Assembly: GCF_009380165.1 (NCBI RefSeq)
Contig: NZ_WHUF01000006.1
Location: forward strand, 62,001-126,000
Direction of reading: 5' to 3'
From: Rugamonas rivuli
GTDB lineage: Bacteria > Pseudomonadota > Gammaproteobacteria > Burkholderiales > Burkholderiaceae_D
DNA: 64,000 nucleotides
The first letter of the stretch is position 1; each line of letters opens with the position of its first letter. Below are positions 1 to 8,064 of this stretch, piece by piece. The position numbers were made by a program, and so were the translations under genes. The notes below the pieces were generated by a model, which did no database searches, was not told where the DNA came from, and worked only from the letters and a program-made list of their open reading frames with translations.

Positions 1-408
1 CCTGCGGCGGTCGCCGCGCCCCACCAGCACCGCCAGCGGCATGCCGCCGAGATATTTGGTCTGCGTGGTTTCCCAGGTATGGAAGTCGCCGTGGGCATCG
101 AGCCACAAGATCCGGTCCGGCGCGCGTCCGCTGCGTTGCAGGCCGCCCAGCATGCCTAGCGTGGACATGCAGTCGCCGGCGATGCTGACCGGGACCTTGC
201 CGGCACTGGCGATCTGGCCGGCCCGCTCCGCCAGGCCCGCGTATATCCTGCCCATCCTGCGCAATTTTTCGTTGGGGTCGTTCACAGTGACGTCCCTGAA
301 CTCGGTCACGTCCAGTATGTCCCAGTCATGGCGGTCGAGGTCAGCGGCGCGGCGCAGGCCGTCGCGACGTTGTCCGAGCAGGAAGGGCACCAGCAAGCGA
401 TTGTTCAT
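1..408 (-). CDS. Arginase/agmatinase-family (ureohydrolase) protein, partial
   Basis: The reading frame opens at ATG 408 and runs off the left edge, so only about 136 N-terminal residues are present. Translation shows a SIAGDC segment where ureohydrolases have GGDH, followed by LDAHGDFHT, which matches the DAHxD metal-ligand motif, and then GGMPLA. The family hydrolyses guanidino or amidino groups (arginine, agmatine, formiminoglutamate) with two Mn ions. The first metal-binding His of GGDH appears replaced by Cys, so it may be a divergent member with another substrate. The start codon overlaps the stop of the sulfotransferase (ATGA at 408-405), so the two are translationally coupled. The family call is fairly secure; the substrate is unknown. 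Confidence 0.75.
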   Translation of the reverse strand, partial: MNNRLLVPFLLGQRRDGLRRAADLDRHDWDILDVTEFRDVTVNDPNEKLRRMGRIYAGLAERAGQIASAGKVPVSIAGDCMSTLGMLGGLQRSGRAPDRILWLDAHGDFHTWETTQTKYLGGMPLAVLVGRGDRRR

Positions 409-1667
409 GTCCAGGTATCCGGGTTCATTGAGTAGCCCAGCCGCTCCATCATAGCCCGCACCGGCTGGCGCTGGCCCATGTCCAGCAACGCTTGTTCGCG
501 CTTGCGCCAGCGCAGCGCCTTGGGCGCTTCGGTGGCCATGGTGACGGGCAGCTGGCTTGGCAGCGACAGGCCTGACAGGCCAAGCAACTCGACGATGCGC
601 TGGAACTGCACCGCCGGATGCTCCATGAAGTCTTCGAACCTCAGGCGCAGCGCCGGCACGCGGCTGGCCAGGATCGCCTCATGGGATGCCAGCCATTGGT
701 TCAGGCAGACATCGCCCAGGTCGGCGTGGGTGAACTGGCGCCAGTTGGGCGGCAGGTCGAACTTCCACCAGCGCTGGCCGAACGGCGTGGTGTCGGAGTA
801 GGCGCGTATCTGCAGTGCGGCGCCGGTGCGCGCCATGTCGTGCGAGAAGTAACCCCTGGGCGACAGCCAGCCATCCATCAATCCATTGACCGTCTGCGCG
901 TAACCACGGCTGAGGTGTATGTACTGGATTTCGGCCTGAGGAAAAAGCTGCTCATGGATGCCGATCCGGTAGGCGTCGCTCGGCGATTTGAACAGCAGGA
1001 TTTTGCTGGCGGCGTCGTCGATGGTGAACTGGCGGCGATAGCTGCGCGGCAGCACGAAGGGCGGCTCCTCAAGCTTCATAGGCTCGTCGTAGTAGCCGCT
1101 GGCGCCCGGCCCGGAAGCGGGCAGCGGCGACGGCGGCTGTCCATCATAAAAATTCATGCGCCATGCCTGATGGCGAAACACGGTCGACAGTATCATGCGT
1201 TGCAGCGCTTCGTCTGTCGGCTGGCCGCCATCCCGGCGCAGGCACAGCATGGCTTCGTCGAGCGCATCGCCGAGATTTTGCCGCTGCGCCGGGTCGATGA
1301 ACAGCAGCGGGAACTGCAGCAGCAGGCGCCGTTGCCAGCGGATTTTCAATTGTTCCGGGGCTTGCAGCGTCGGGCTGGGCACGCTGAGTTCGGCGAAGAT
1401 GTTATCGGCCAATACGTCCGGCTGCGCCAGCGTGCCGACGGCGTCGCTGTCGGAGTGCATTCCGAACACATTCTGCGTGAGCGCCAGATAGGGTTCCATT
1501 TCCCCGTCGAGCGAGGCGATGTCGGGATGTTCCGCCAGCAGCTGCTTGATCAGGCTGGACCCCGCGCGCGAGCTGCTCAGTATGACGACTACCCGTCGTA
1601 CTTTGCTGCGCCACGGCGCAGGGGCCACTGCGCGCAGCTTGACTATGGAATGCAGTAAATCGTTCAT
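405..1667 (-). CDS. Sulfotransferase-family protein
   Basis: A 420-residue protein. Near residues 25-40 it has a beta strand followed by SSSRAGSSLI, which fits the 5'-phosphosulfate-binding loop of PAPS-dependent sulfotransferases. A later YIHLSRGYAQ segment resembles the 3'-phosphate-binding strand and loop. Such enzymes move a sulfuryl group from PAPS to a hydroxyl or amine. There is no signal peptide, so it is predicted cytoplasmic. It is the middle gene of a three-gene operon, with 4-base overlaps to the upstream methyltransferase (1664-1667) and the downstream arginase-like gene (405-408). The tight coupling suggests successive modification of one small molecule. The acceptor cannot be told from sequence. 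Confidence 0.75.
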   Translation of the reverse strand: MNDLLHSIVKLRAVAPAPWRSKVRRVVVILSSSRAGSSLIKQLLAEHPDIASLDGEMEPYLALTQNVFGMHSDSDAVGTLAQPDVLADNIFAELSVPSPTLQAPEQLKIRWQRRLLLQFPLLFIDPAQRQNLGDALDEAMLCLRRDGGQPTDEALQRMILSTVFRHQAWRMNFYDGQPPSPLPASGPGASGYYDEPMKLEEPPFVLPRSYRRQFTIDDAASKILLFKSPSDAYRIGIHEQLFPQAEIQYIHLSRGYAQTVNGLMDGWLSPRGYFSHDMARTGAALQIRAYSDTTPFGQRWWKFDLPPNWRQFTHADLGDVCLNQWLASHEAILASRVPALRLRFEDFMEHPAVQFQRIVELLGLSGLSLPSQLPVTMATEAPKALRWRKREQALLDMGQRQPVRAMMERLGYSMNPDTWT

Positions 1668-2356
1668 ACGTGCGGGGCTGGACGCATTCTCTGGATGAGA
1701 AACCCGTAGAATTCTTTCGTCTCATCCGCACTGACGCGTGCCAGCAGGCGCATGCTGTAGCCATTTTCCTTGGCCAACCTGCGCACTTCCTTGACCGCAC
1801 CGAAATTGGAGTGGGCAAAATAGATACGGCCATCCGGTTTCAGATACTTGCCCACCTGTTGGAAGAACTGGGTGTTGGTACGGAAGTCCGTGTCCCATTG
1901 CGAACGTGCGACCACATCGTGCGCCTCCTTGTTGCGGAAGGGGAGATTGGCGGTGATAACGTCGAACTGCTCATTGCCGATGCCGTCGAACAGGCAGGAA
2001 TAGCGCACTTCCATCGTCTCGCCGAAGCCATGCGCCGCAGCGTTGTGCTGGGCGCTTTTCAGCGCTGCGGGGTTGATGTCGACGGCCAGTACGCGGGCGG
2101 CGCCGGCGTAGCAGGCGAATACGGCGATGACGCCCGAGCCGGTGCCGACATCGAGCACGCTGCCGCCGGTCGGTACGCGCAGGCTGCGCACCAGCGGCTG
2201 GCTGTCCGTGTAGGGCCAGAACGTATTCGGGAAAACGAGGAACTCCTTGCCCAGATAGCTGAACGTCTTGCCATCCTCGGGTACTATCTTGAAAGCCTTC
2301 TGGCGGTTGATTTGCCAGCGATCGATGTGCGCATGCTTACCTGGGGAATTGTCCAT
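1664..2356 (-). CDS. Class I SAM-dependent methyltransferase
   Basis: Starting at ATG 2356 gives 230 residues. This start is preferred over an in-frame GTG at 2365 because AGGTGA sits five bases upstream of it. SAM motif I is VLDVGTGSGVIAV (about residues 67-79), followed by an acidic strand end (AVDIN) and an ANLPF motif near 136-140 that occupies the NPPY position of amino- or N-methyltransferases of the PrmC/RsmC type. A target such as a glutamine or exocyclic amine is therefore possible. It heads the operon with the sulfotransferase and arginase-like genes and is divergent from tolB. The exact substrate is not predictable; a free small molecule is as likely as RNA or protein. Confidence 0.75.
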   Translation of the reverse strand: MDNSPGKHAHIDRWQINRQKAFKIVPEDGKTFSYLGKEFLVFPNTFWPYTDSQPLVRSLRVPTGGSVLDVGTGSGVIAVFACYAGAARVLAVDINPAALKSAQHNAAAHGFGETMEVRYSCLFDGIGNEQFDVITANLPFRNKEAHDVVARSQWDTDFRTNTQFFQQVGKYLKPDGRIYFAHSNFGAVKEVRRLAKENGYSMRLLARVSADETKEFYGFLIQRMRPAPHV

Positions 2357-2460
2357 TTCTATCACCTATCGGATGAAGGAAAAACAATCGAGGAATGCAG
2401 CACCGATACTACTACGATAATTTGGAATGGGATGCACAAATTGCATATGATGAGTAACTT

Positions 2461-3738
2461 ATGAAAAAACTGACACACTGCCTGTTCTACACCGCCCTGG
2501 CCATGGCCTCCATCAACGTCGCGCAGGCGCAGATGCGGGTGGAAATCAGCGGCGTCGGCAGCAACCAGATTCCCGTCGCCGTGGCCGGCTTTGCCGACGA
2601 GCTGCTGGCGCCGCAGCAGATCTCCGCCATCATCAAGGCCGACCTGGATCGCAGCGGCATGTTCAAGGTGATCGATGCCGGCACCATCGCCGACGTCAAC
2701 AACATCGACTACGCGGGCTGGAAGGCCAAGGGCGCCGATGCGCTGGTGGTGGGCACCGTGTCGGCGCTGGCCGACGGCCGCTACGATGTGCGCTACAAAT
2801 TGTTCGACACCGTCAAGGCCAGCCAGCTGTCGCGCGAGGACCAGTCGGTGCCTGGCCAGGCGGCGCGGATGGCGGCGCACAAGATCGCCGACGATGTGTT
2901 CTTCAAACTGACCGGCGTGCGCGGTGCGTTCGCCACCCGCATCGCCTACGTCAAGCAGGAGGGTGGGCGCTATCAGCTGGTCGTGGCCGATGTCGACGGC
3001 GAAGGCGAGCAGGCGGCACGCAGCGCGGGCGATCCGATTATCTCGCCGACCTGGTCGCCCGATGGCGGCAAGCTCGCCTACGTGTCGTTCGAACAGAAAA
3101 AACCGGTGGTGTATGTGCATAACCTGGCGACCCATGCGCGCGTCGTCGTCGCCAATGAAAAAGGCAGCAACTCGTCGCCGGCCTGGTCGCCGGACGGCAG
3201 CCGGCTGGCGGTGTCGCTGTCGAAGGATGGCCATACGCAGATCTACATCGTCAACGCCGACGGCAGCGGCTTGCGCCGCGTGTCCGACGGCACCGGCGCG
3301 GCCATCGACACCGAGGCGCAATTCTCGGCCGACGGCCAGAGCCTCTACTTCGTCAGTGACCGCAGCGGCGGTCCGCAGGTCTACCGCATGAACGTGGACG
3401 GCAGCGACGTCAAGCGGATCACGTTTGCCGGCAGCTACAACATCAGCCCGCGCATCTCGCCCGACGGCGCGACGCTGGCCTATATCTCCCGCCGCGACGG
3501 CAACTACCAGCTGTACGTGATGGACCTGGCCACCGGCCAGGAACAGCGCCTGTCCGACAGCACCGACGATCTGTCGCCAAGCTTTGCGCCGAACGGCAAG
3601 TACATCATCTACGCCACCGAGGCGGCCGGGCGCAAATCGCTGGCGGTGGTGTCGGTGGACGGCCGCGTCAAGCAGCGCCTCACCGCGCAGGACGGCGATG
3701 TCAGGCAGCCAGCCTGGGGGCCTTTCCTGTCGAAGTAG
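2461..3738 (+). CDS. tolB: TolB-like periplasmic beta-propeller protein
   Basis: A 425-residue protein with a Sec signal peptide ending near AQA (about residue 23). An N-terminal TolB domain (to about 165) has the typical FADE and ADLDRSGMF segments. A six-bladed propeller follows, with repeated WSPDG/ISPDG/FAPNG blade motifs. TolB binds Pal and colicin-type partners at the outer membrane and belongs to the Tol-Pal envelope-constriction machine. Unlike canonical loci, no tolQ, tolR, tolA, pal or cpoB gene lies beside it: upstream is a divergent methyltransferase and downstream a convergent GGDEF gene. It may be a relocated or second copy. The family call is strong; that it is the essential Tol-Pal TolB is less certain. 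Confidence 0.85.
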   Translation: MKKLTHCLFYTALAMASINVAQAQMRVEISGVGSNQIPVAVAGFADELLAPQQISAIIKADLDRSGMFKVIDAGTIADVNNIDYAGWKAKGADALVVGTVSALADGRYDVRYKLFDTVKASQLSREDQSVPGQAARMAAHKIADDVFFKLTGVRGAFATRIAYVKQEGGRYQLVVADVDGEGEQAARSAGDPIISPTWSPDGGKLAYVSFEQKKPVVYVHNLATHARVVVANEKGSNSSPAWSPDGSRLAVSLSKDGHTQIYIVNADGSGLRRVSDGTGAAIDTEAQFSADGQSLYFVSDRSGGPQVYRMNVDGSDVKRITFAGSYNISPRISPDGATLAYISRRDGNYQLYVMDLATGQEQRLSDSTDDLSPSFAPNGKYIIYATEAAGRKSLAVVSVDGRVKQRLTAQDGDVRQPAWGPFLSK

Positions 3739-3750
3739 GCACCAGGCGCT

Positions 3751-4494
3751 TTACGCCTGTTTGATTTGTGAGCTGGCGATCTTGTGAAGTTCGGCCAGCG
3801 TTTGCGCATCGTCCGGCCAGCGGGCCAGTCCCAGCCTGGCTTGCTGCTGCTCCGCGTTGACGCGGGCCAGCAGGCGCTCGGCGATCTGCTGGCCCTGCAC
3901 CTGCGTCACCCACGGCACCAGCACGCAGAAGCGCTCGTCGCCGAAGCGGAAGGCCCAGTCGCTGGGACGGCACACTTCCCCGATCAGCCGCGCGATGTCG
4001 ACCATCTGCTCGTTGCTTGCGCCGGGCGCCGGCGCGACCAGCATCATCGTCACCGACTGCGGTTTGCCGCGATGGCTGCGCGTCAGCTGGCTGAAGATGG
4101 ATTCCAGGTACAGGTGGTTGTGCAGGCCGGTCAGCGGGTCGAGCGCGGCGATGCGGCGCAAGGCCGCCGCCAATGCAGCGCGCCGGGTCTCGAACAGGTG
4201 GGACAGCACGCCCGCGCCCAGCACGGCGGCGGCGGTGCCCAATAGCGCGGCGCCGTCGTTGCCCGGCCGCAGCCACAGCACGGCCATGCCCAGCACCGAC
4301 CAGCCGATGCCGTACACCATGCCCATCTGTAGCCCCAGCATCAGGTAAGACGCCACCGGCACCACGCACAGCAGGCTGGCCAGCTGCGGTTGCAGGTACA
4401 CCGCCGCCAGCAGGGCGCTGAAACAGCAAAACAGCACGGCGCACCACAGGCTCAGTCGCGGCGTGTCGTCGGCCCAGGGCAAAGGTTTGTTCAT
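3751..4494 (-). CDS. Membrane protein with degenerate GGDEF domain
   Basis: From ATG 4494 the protein has 247 residues. The N-terminal half has about four hydrophobic segments (for example around LWCAVLFCCFSALLAAVYL). It is followed by ALDPLTGLHNHLYLESIF, the characteristic entry of diguanylate cyclase domains. The catalytic GGDEF signature is replaced by FGDER (in RFGDERF), so synthesis of cyclic di-GMP is unlikely; it may be a sensor or nucleotide-binding remnant. An upstream ATG at 4539 is in frame but has a less plausible hydrophilic leader. The gene converges on tolB with a 12-base gap and is divergent from the Fur-regulated reductase. Confidence 0.75.
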   Translation of the reverse strand: MNKPLPWADDTPRLSLWCAVLFCCFSALLAAVYLQPQLASLLCVVPVASYLMLGLQMGMVYGIGWSVLGMAVLWLRPGNDGAALLGTAAAVLGAGVLSHLFETRRAALAAALRRIAALDPLTGLHNHLYLESIFSQLTRSHRGKPQSVTMMLVAPAPGASNEQMVDIARLIGEVCRPSDWAFRFGDERFCVLVPWVTQVQGQQIAERLLARVNAEQQQARLGLARWPDDAQTLAELHKIASSQIKQA

Positions 4495-4549
4495 TCGACA
4501 AGTATGGTTGGGGCCATCCTGGGCGTCAAGCCGTGTCATTCCGCTAATT

Positions 4550-4568
4550 GATAATGATTCTTATTAAC
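4550..4568 (+). promoter_or_regulatory. Candidate Fur box
   Basis: The 19 bases from 4550 match the Fur consensus GATAATGATAATCATTATC at 15 of 19 positions. They lie about 50 bases upstream of the GTG start of the PepSY/flavodoxin reductase, where Fur would block the promoter. The family downstream is a known iron-uptake-linked reductase type, which supports the call. Confidence 0.7.
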
Positions 4569-4617
4569 TGGTAGAATAACCGCTGGTATAGCCATGCTTA
4601 ATGCTTGAAGGTCGATT

Positions 4618-7011
4618 GTGAAAAAACTCTGGTTCCAGCTGCACTGGTTGGTCGGCATCACCGCCGGCACGGTATTGATCGTCATCGGCCTGACCGGCGC
4701 CATTCTCGCTTTTCGCGACGAGCTGCTGGACGTGCTCAATCCCGGCGTGACCAGCGTGGCGGTGCGCCAGGCGCCCATGCTGGCGCTGCCGCAGTTGGCC
4801 GAAGCGGTCAAGCGCGCGCATCCCGGAATGCGCATCACCAGCATCGCCCTGGATGCCGAGCCGGGGACCACGGCGCGCGTCAGCCTGGCGCCGGCGCCGG
4901 GCGCAAAGCATGGCGAGACAATCTTCGTCGATCCGTACAGCGGCGCCATGATGCCGCCGCTGCATTACGACGAAGTGTTCGAATGGGTCGAATCGCTGCA
5001 CCGCCATCTGCTGCTGCCGCGCGACGACGGCCGTCCGGTGGTCGGTGCGCTGGCCCTGTGCCTGATGGGGCTTGCGCTGAGCGGCCTGTATCTGCGCTGG
5101 CCGCGCCGCGCGCTCGACTGGCGCACCTGGCTGACCTTCGACACGCGGCTCAAGGGCCGTTCCTTCCTGTGGGGCTTGCACTCGGCGGCCGGCACGTGGG
5201 CGCTGCTGGCCTACCTGGTCTTCACCGTCAGCGGCGTGTACTGGAGCTATGACGTGGTGCGCGACACGGTCGATGGCTGGGCCGGCGTGCGGCGTCCGCC
5301 GCGTGTAGCGGCCGCGCCCAAGCCCGCCGGCGCCAGGCGCGTCGAAGCGCATGGCGAAGCCGCCGACCTGACGCTAGCCTGGTCCGCGTTCCAGCAGCAG
5401 GCGCCGGGATGGAGAACGGTCTCGCTGCGGCCGCCGGAGCGCGCCACGCAGCCGCTGCAAGTGCTGTGGGTCGCCGGCGACGCGCCGCACATACGCGCGC
5501 GCGGCCGCATGTCGATCAACCAGCAGACCGGCGTCATCGTCAAGAACGAGCCGTATGTGCAGATGGGCGTAGGCGCCCGCGCACTGACGACGCTTTATCC
5601 GCTGCACATGGGGACGTATTTCGGTTTGCCCGGGCGTCTGTTCATGTTCTGCGCCAGCCTGGCGCTGCCTGGCTTTGCTGTCACGGGCTGGATGTTGTAC
5701 CTGAAGCGCCGCCGCCAGAAACGCGCAGCGCAGGCCGAACGCGCCAGGCTGGCCGGCACCGGCCGCATCGACAGCGCAGATCCCGTGCTGATGGCCTACG
5801 CCAGCCAGACCGGATCGGCCGAGCGGCTGGCGCTGCAAAGCGCGGCCGTGCTGCAGCAGGCCGGCGTGGCGGTGCATGTGCAGTCGCTGGAAAAACTGAC
5901 GCCGCCGCTGTTGGGCAGCTATCGTCGCGTGCTGTTCGTCGCCAGCAGTTTCGGCGAGGGCGAACCGCCGGACACCGCGCGCCGCTTCAGCCGCCTGCTG
6001 CATGCCGCCGCCGAGGAGCTGGCGCATCTGCAGTACGCCGTGCTGGCGCTGGGCGATCGCAACTACCTGCAATTCTGCGGCTTCGGCCAGACGCTGGACC
6101 GCCGCCTGCGCGTGCTGGGCGCGCAACCGCTGCATCCGATCATTGAAGTCGACAACGGCGATGCCGGTGCGCTGGCCCGCTGGTCGCAGGCCTTGCGCGA
6201 GCTGGCCGGCATCGGTGACGATGCACCATCCGCTGAACTGTCGGCTGCGGCGCCCGACAGCGGCTACACCAGCTGCCATCTGGCGTGGCGCGAACTGCTC
6301 AACCCCGGCAGCGCCGGCGGGGAGCTGTACGAAATCACGCTGACCGGCGGCGATGGTGCGAGCTGGCGCCCAGGCGCCTTGCTCGATGTCTGGCCGGGCC
6401 ATTACGCGCCGGAGCAGACGGCGCGGCGCTATTCGCTGGCGTCGCTGCCGCAGGACGGCTGCATACAGCTGCTGGTGCGCCAGGCCCGCAACGAACATGG
6501 CATGGGCCTGGCCTCCGGCTGGCTGACGGCGCAAGCCGCGCTGGGCGACGAAGTGCGCGTGCGCCTGGTGGATAATCCATCCTTCGACATGCATGACGGC
6601 GCGCAGCCGGCGATCTACATCGGCAACGGTTCGGGCATGGCTGGATTGCGCTCGCACCTGCGGGCGCGGGTGGCTGGCGGACAGCGGCGCAACTGGCTGG
6701 TGTTCGGCGAACGCCAGCGCGAATTCGACAGCATCTGCGCCGCCGAAATCGAAGGCTGGCGAGCTGGCGGCCATCTGCCGGAGCTGGACCTGGTGTACTC
6801 GCGTGACGCCGACGGCCAGTACGTGCAGGGCCGCCTGCGCGCCAAGGCAGACCAGGTGCGCAGTTGGATCGCCGACGGCGCCGTCATCTACGTGTGCGGC
6901 AGCCTGCAAGGCATGGCGGGCGGCGTGGACGCCGCGCTGGAAGAAATCATCGGCGGCGCAGCCCTCGACGAGCTGCGCGAAACCGGCCGCTATCGCCGCG
7001 ACGTGTATTAA
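4618..7011 (+). CDS. PepSY-TM / flavodoxin / FAD-NADPH reductase fusion (siderophore-iron reductase type)
   Basis: A 797-residue protein starting at GTG 4618; an upstream in-frame ATG at 4594 is closed by a TGA, and GAAGG sits seven bases before the GTG. Residues 1 to about 370 form a PepSY-associated membrane module (opening LHWLVGITAGTVLIVIGLTG, with further helices near 150, 200 and 340). Next comes a flavodoxin domain (MAYASQTGSAERLA, about 386-399), then a sulfite-reductase-like FAD domain (RRYSLASLP) and an NADPH domain (GNGSGMAGLR, YVCGSLQGMA). It would pass electrons from NADPH through FAD and FMN across the inner membrane, probably to ferric siderophores. The Fur box supports an iron role. 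The substrate is inferred. Confidence 0.85.
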   Translation: MKKLWFQLHWLVGITAGTVLIVIGLTGAILAFRDELLDVLNPGVTSVAVRQAPMLALPQLAEAVKRAHPGMRITSIALDAEPGTTARVSLAPAPGAKHGETIFVDPYSGAMMPPLHYDEVFEWVESLHRHLLLPRDDGRPVVGALALCLMGLALSGLYLRWPRRALDWRTWLTFDTRLKGRSFLWGLHSAAGTWALLAYLVFTVSGVYWSYDVVRDTVDGWAGVRRPPRVAAAPKPAGARRVEAHGEAADLTLAWSAFQQQAPGWRTVSLRPPERATQPLQVLWVAGDAPHIRARGRMSINQQTGVIVKNEPYVQMGVGARALTTLYPLHMGTYFGLPGRLFMFCASLALPGFAVTGWMLYLKRRRQKRAAQAERARLAGTGRIDSADPVLMAYASQTGSAERLALQSAAVLQQAGVAVHVQSLEKLTPPLLGSYRRVLFVASSFGEGEPPDTARRFSRLLHAAAEELAHLQYAVLALGDRNYLQFCGFGQTLDRRLRVLGAQPLHPIIEVDNGDAGALARWSQALRELAGIGDDAPSAELSAAAPDSGYTSCHLAWRELLNPGSAGGELYEITLTGGDGASWRPGALLDVWPGHYAPEQTARRYSLASLPQDGCIQLLVRQARNEHGMGLASGWLTAQAALGDEVRVRLVDNPSFDMHDGAQPAIYIGNGSGMAGLRSHLRARVAGGQRRNWLVFGERQREFDSICAAEIEGWRAGGHLPELDLVYSRDADGQYVQGRLRAKADQVRSWIADGAVIYVCGSLQGMAGGVDAALEEIIGGAALDELRETGRYRRDVY

Positions 7012-8051
7012 AGCGCGGTCTCGTAACCTTCGAGGACGTTGACCACGTTGGTGCCGAGCTCCTTGACCGCGTAGCCGCCTTCGAAGATGAAGGCGGTCGG
7101 CACGTTCAGGTAGGCCAGGCGTTCGCCGATCTTCAGGTAGTCGGCGCTTTGCAGCGCGAAGCGCGACAGCGGATCGCCGGCGAAAGTATCCACCCCCAGC
7201 GACACCACCAGCGCATCCGGCGCAAAGCTGCCCAGGCGGATGCAGGCCGTCTCCAGCGCCGCGAACCACGCCTGCACCGAGCTGCCCGCCGCCAGCGGCA
7301 GGTTCATGTTGTAGCCCATGCCCGCACCTTCGCCGCGCTCGTCGGCATGCCCCAGGTAGAACGGATACTCGCTGCGCGGATCGGCGTGGATGGAGATGAA
7401 CAGCACGTCGTCGCGGTTGTAGAAGATGCTCTGCGTGCCGTTGCCGTGGTGGTAGTCGATGTCGATGATGGCGACCTTGCGCGCGCCGTCGTCCAGCATG
7501 TGCTGCGCCGCCAGCGCGGCGTTGTTGAGGAAGCAGTAGCCGCCGAAGAAATCCGCGCCCGCATGGTGGCCCGGCGGACGGCTCAACACAAACGCGCCGC
7601 GCTCGCCCAGCCGCAGCGCATGCGCGGCGTTGACCGCGCAATCGGCGCCGGTCTTGGCGGCGGTCCAGGTGCCGGCCGTCAGCGGCGTGCCGCTGTCCAT
7701 CGAATACAGTCCCAGTTTGGCGCAGAAGTTATCCGGCTCGATGTCGTCGCGCAGCGAGCGTATCGGCCAGACGGCGGGGAAGGCGTCCTTGCCGGCGTTG
7801 GCCGGATCGAGCGCCAGCCATTCGCTCCAGGCGTTGCGCAGGAAGTGCAGGTAGCGCGGCGTGTGGATGCGCTCCAGCGACATCAAAGGCACGCCGTGCG
7901 GCGTGACGATCTTGCCCAGCCCGCGCCGGCCCAGCTCCGCCAGCACCGCGTCGGCACGCTCCGGCTTTTCGAAGCAGGGCACCATCTCGCCGCGGAAGAT
8001 CTCGAAGCGGCCGTGGTGCTGGGCGTGCAGTTCGTTGTAAAAGGTGAGCAA
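7008..8051 (-). CDS. Histone-deacetylase-family amidohydrolase (acetylpolyamine amidohydrolase-like)
   Basis: The conserved protein begins at LLTFYNELHA, which fits a TTG start at 8051 (347 residues) with GAGG just upstream and only 13 bases after the gshA stop. Family motifs are clear: RPPGHHAG (about residue 157), IDIDYHHGNGT (about 195-205, zinc ligands Asp and His), SLGVDTFAGDP and FEGGYA. Members remove acetyl groups from polyamines, acetoin-related compounds or acetyl-lysine. It is cytoplasmic, with no signal peptide. Its coupling to gshA suggests a role in polyamine or thiol metabolism, but that is inference. The longer in-frame opening to 8216 overlaps gshA and encodes low-complexity Arg/Thr sequence, so it was rejected as the start. 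Confidence 0.85.
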   Translation of the reverse strand: MLTFYNELHAQHHGRFEIFRGEMVPCFEKPERADAVLAELGRRGLGKIVTPHGVPLMSLERIHTPRYLHFLRNAWSEWLALDPANAGKDAFPAVWPIRSLRDDIEPDNFCAKLGLYSMDSGTPLTAGTWTAAKTGADCAVNAAHALRLGERGAFVLSRPPGHHAGADFFGGYCFLNNAALAAQHMLDDGARKVAIIDIDYHHGNGTQSIFYNRDDVLFISIHADPRSEYPFYLGHADERGEGAGMGYNMNLPLAAGSSVQAWFAALETACIRLGSFAPDALVVSLGVDTFAGDPLSRFALQSADYLKIGERLAYLNVPTAFIFEGGYAVKELGTNVVNVLEGYETAL

Positions 8052-8064
8052 GGAAGCCTCGGTT

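Noticed and set aside
41..454. Plus-strand ORF opposite the arginase-like gene
   Set aside because: It is the reverse-strand shadow of the arginase-like reading frame, whose translation shows ureohydrolase motifs and coupled overlap with the next gene.
5374..7641. Very long minus-strand ORF of 755 codons
   Set aside because: It is a high-GC shadow of the PepSY-reductase and amidohydrolase genes; its translation is Arg/Ala/Gly low-complexity without family motifs.
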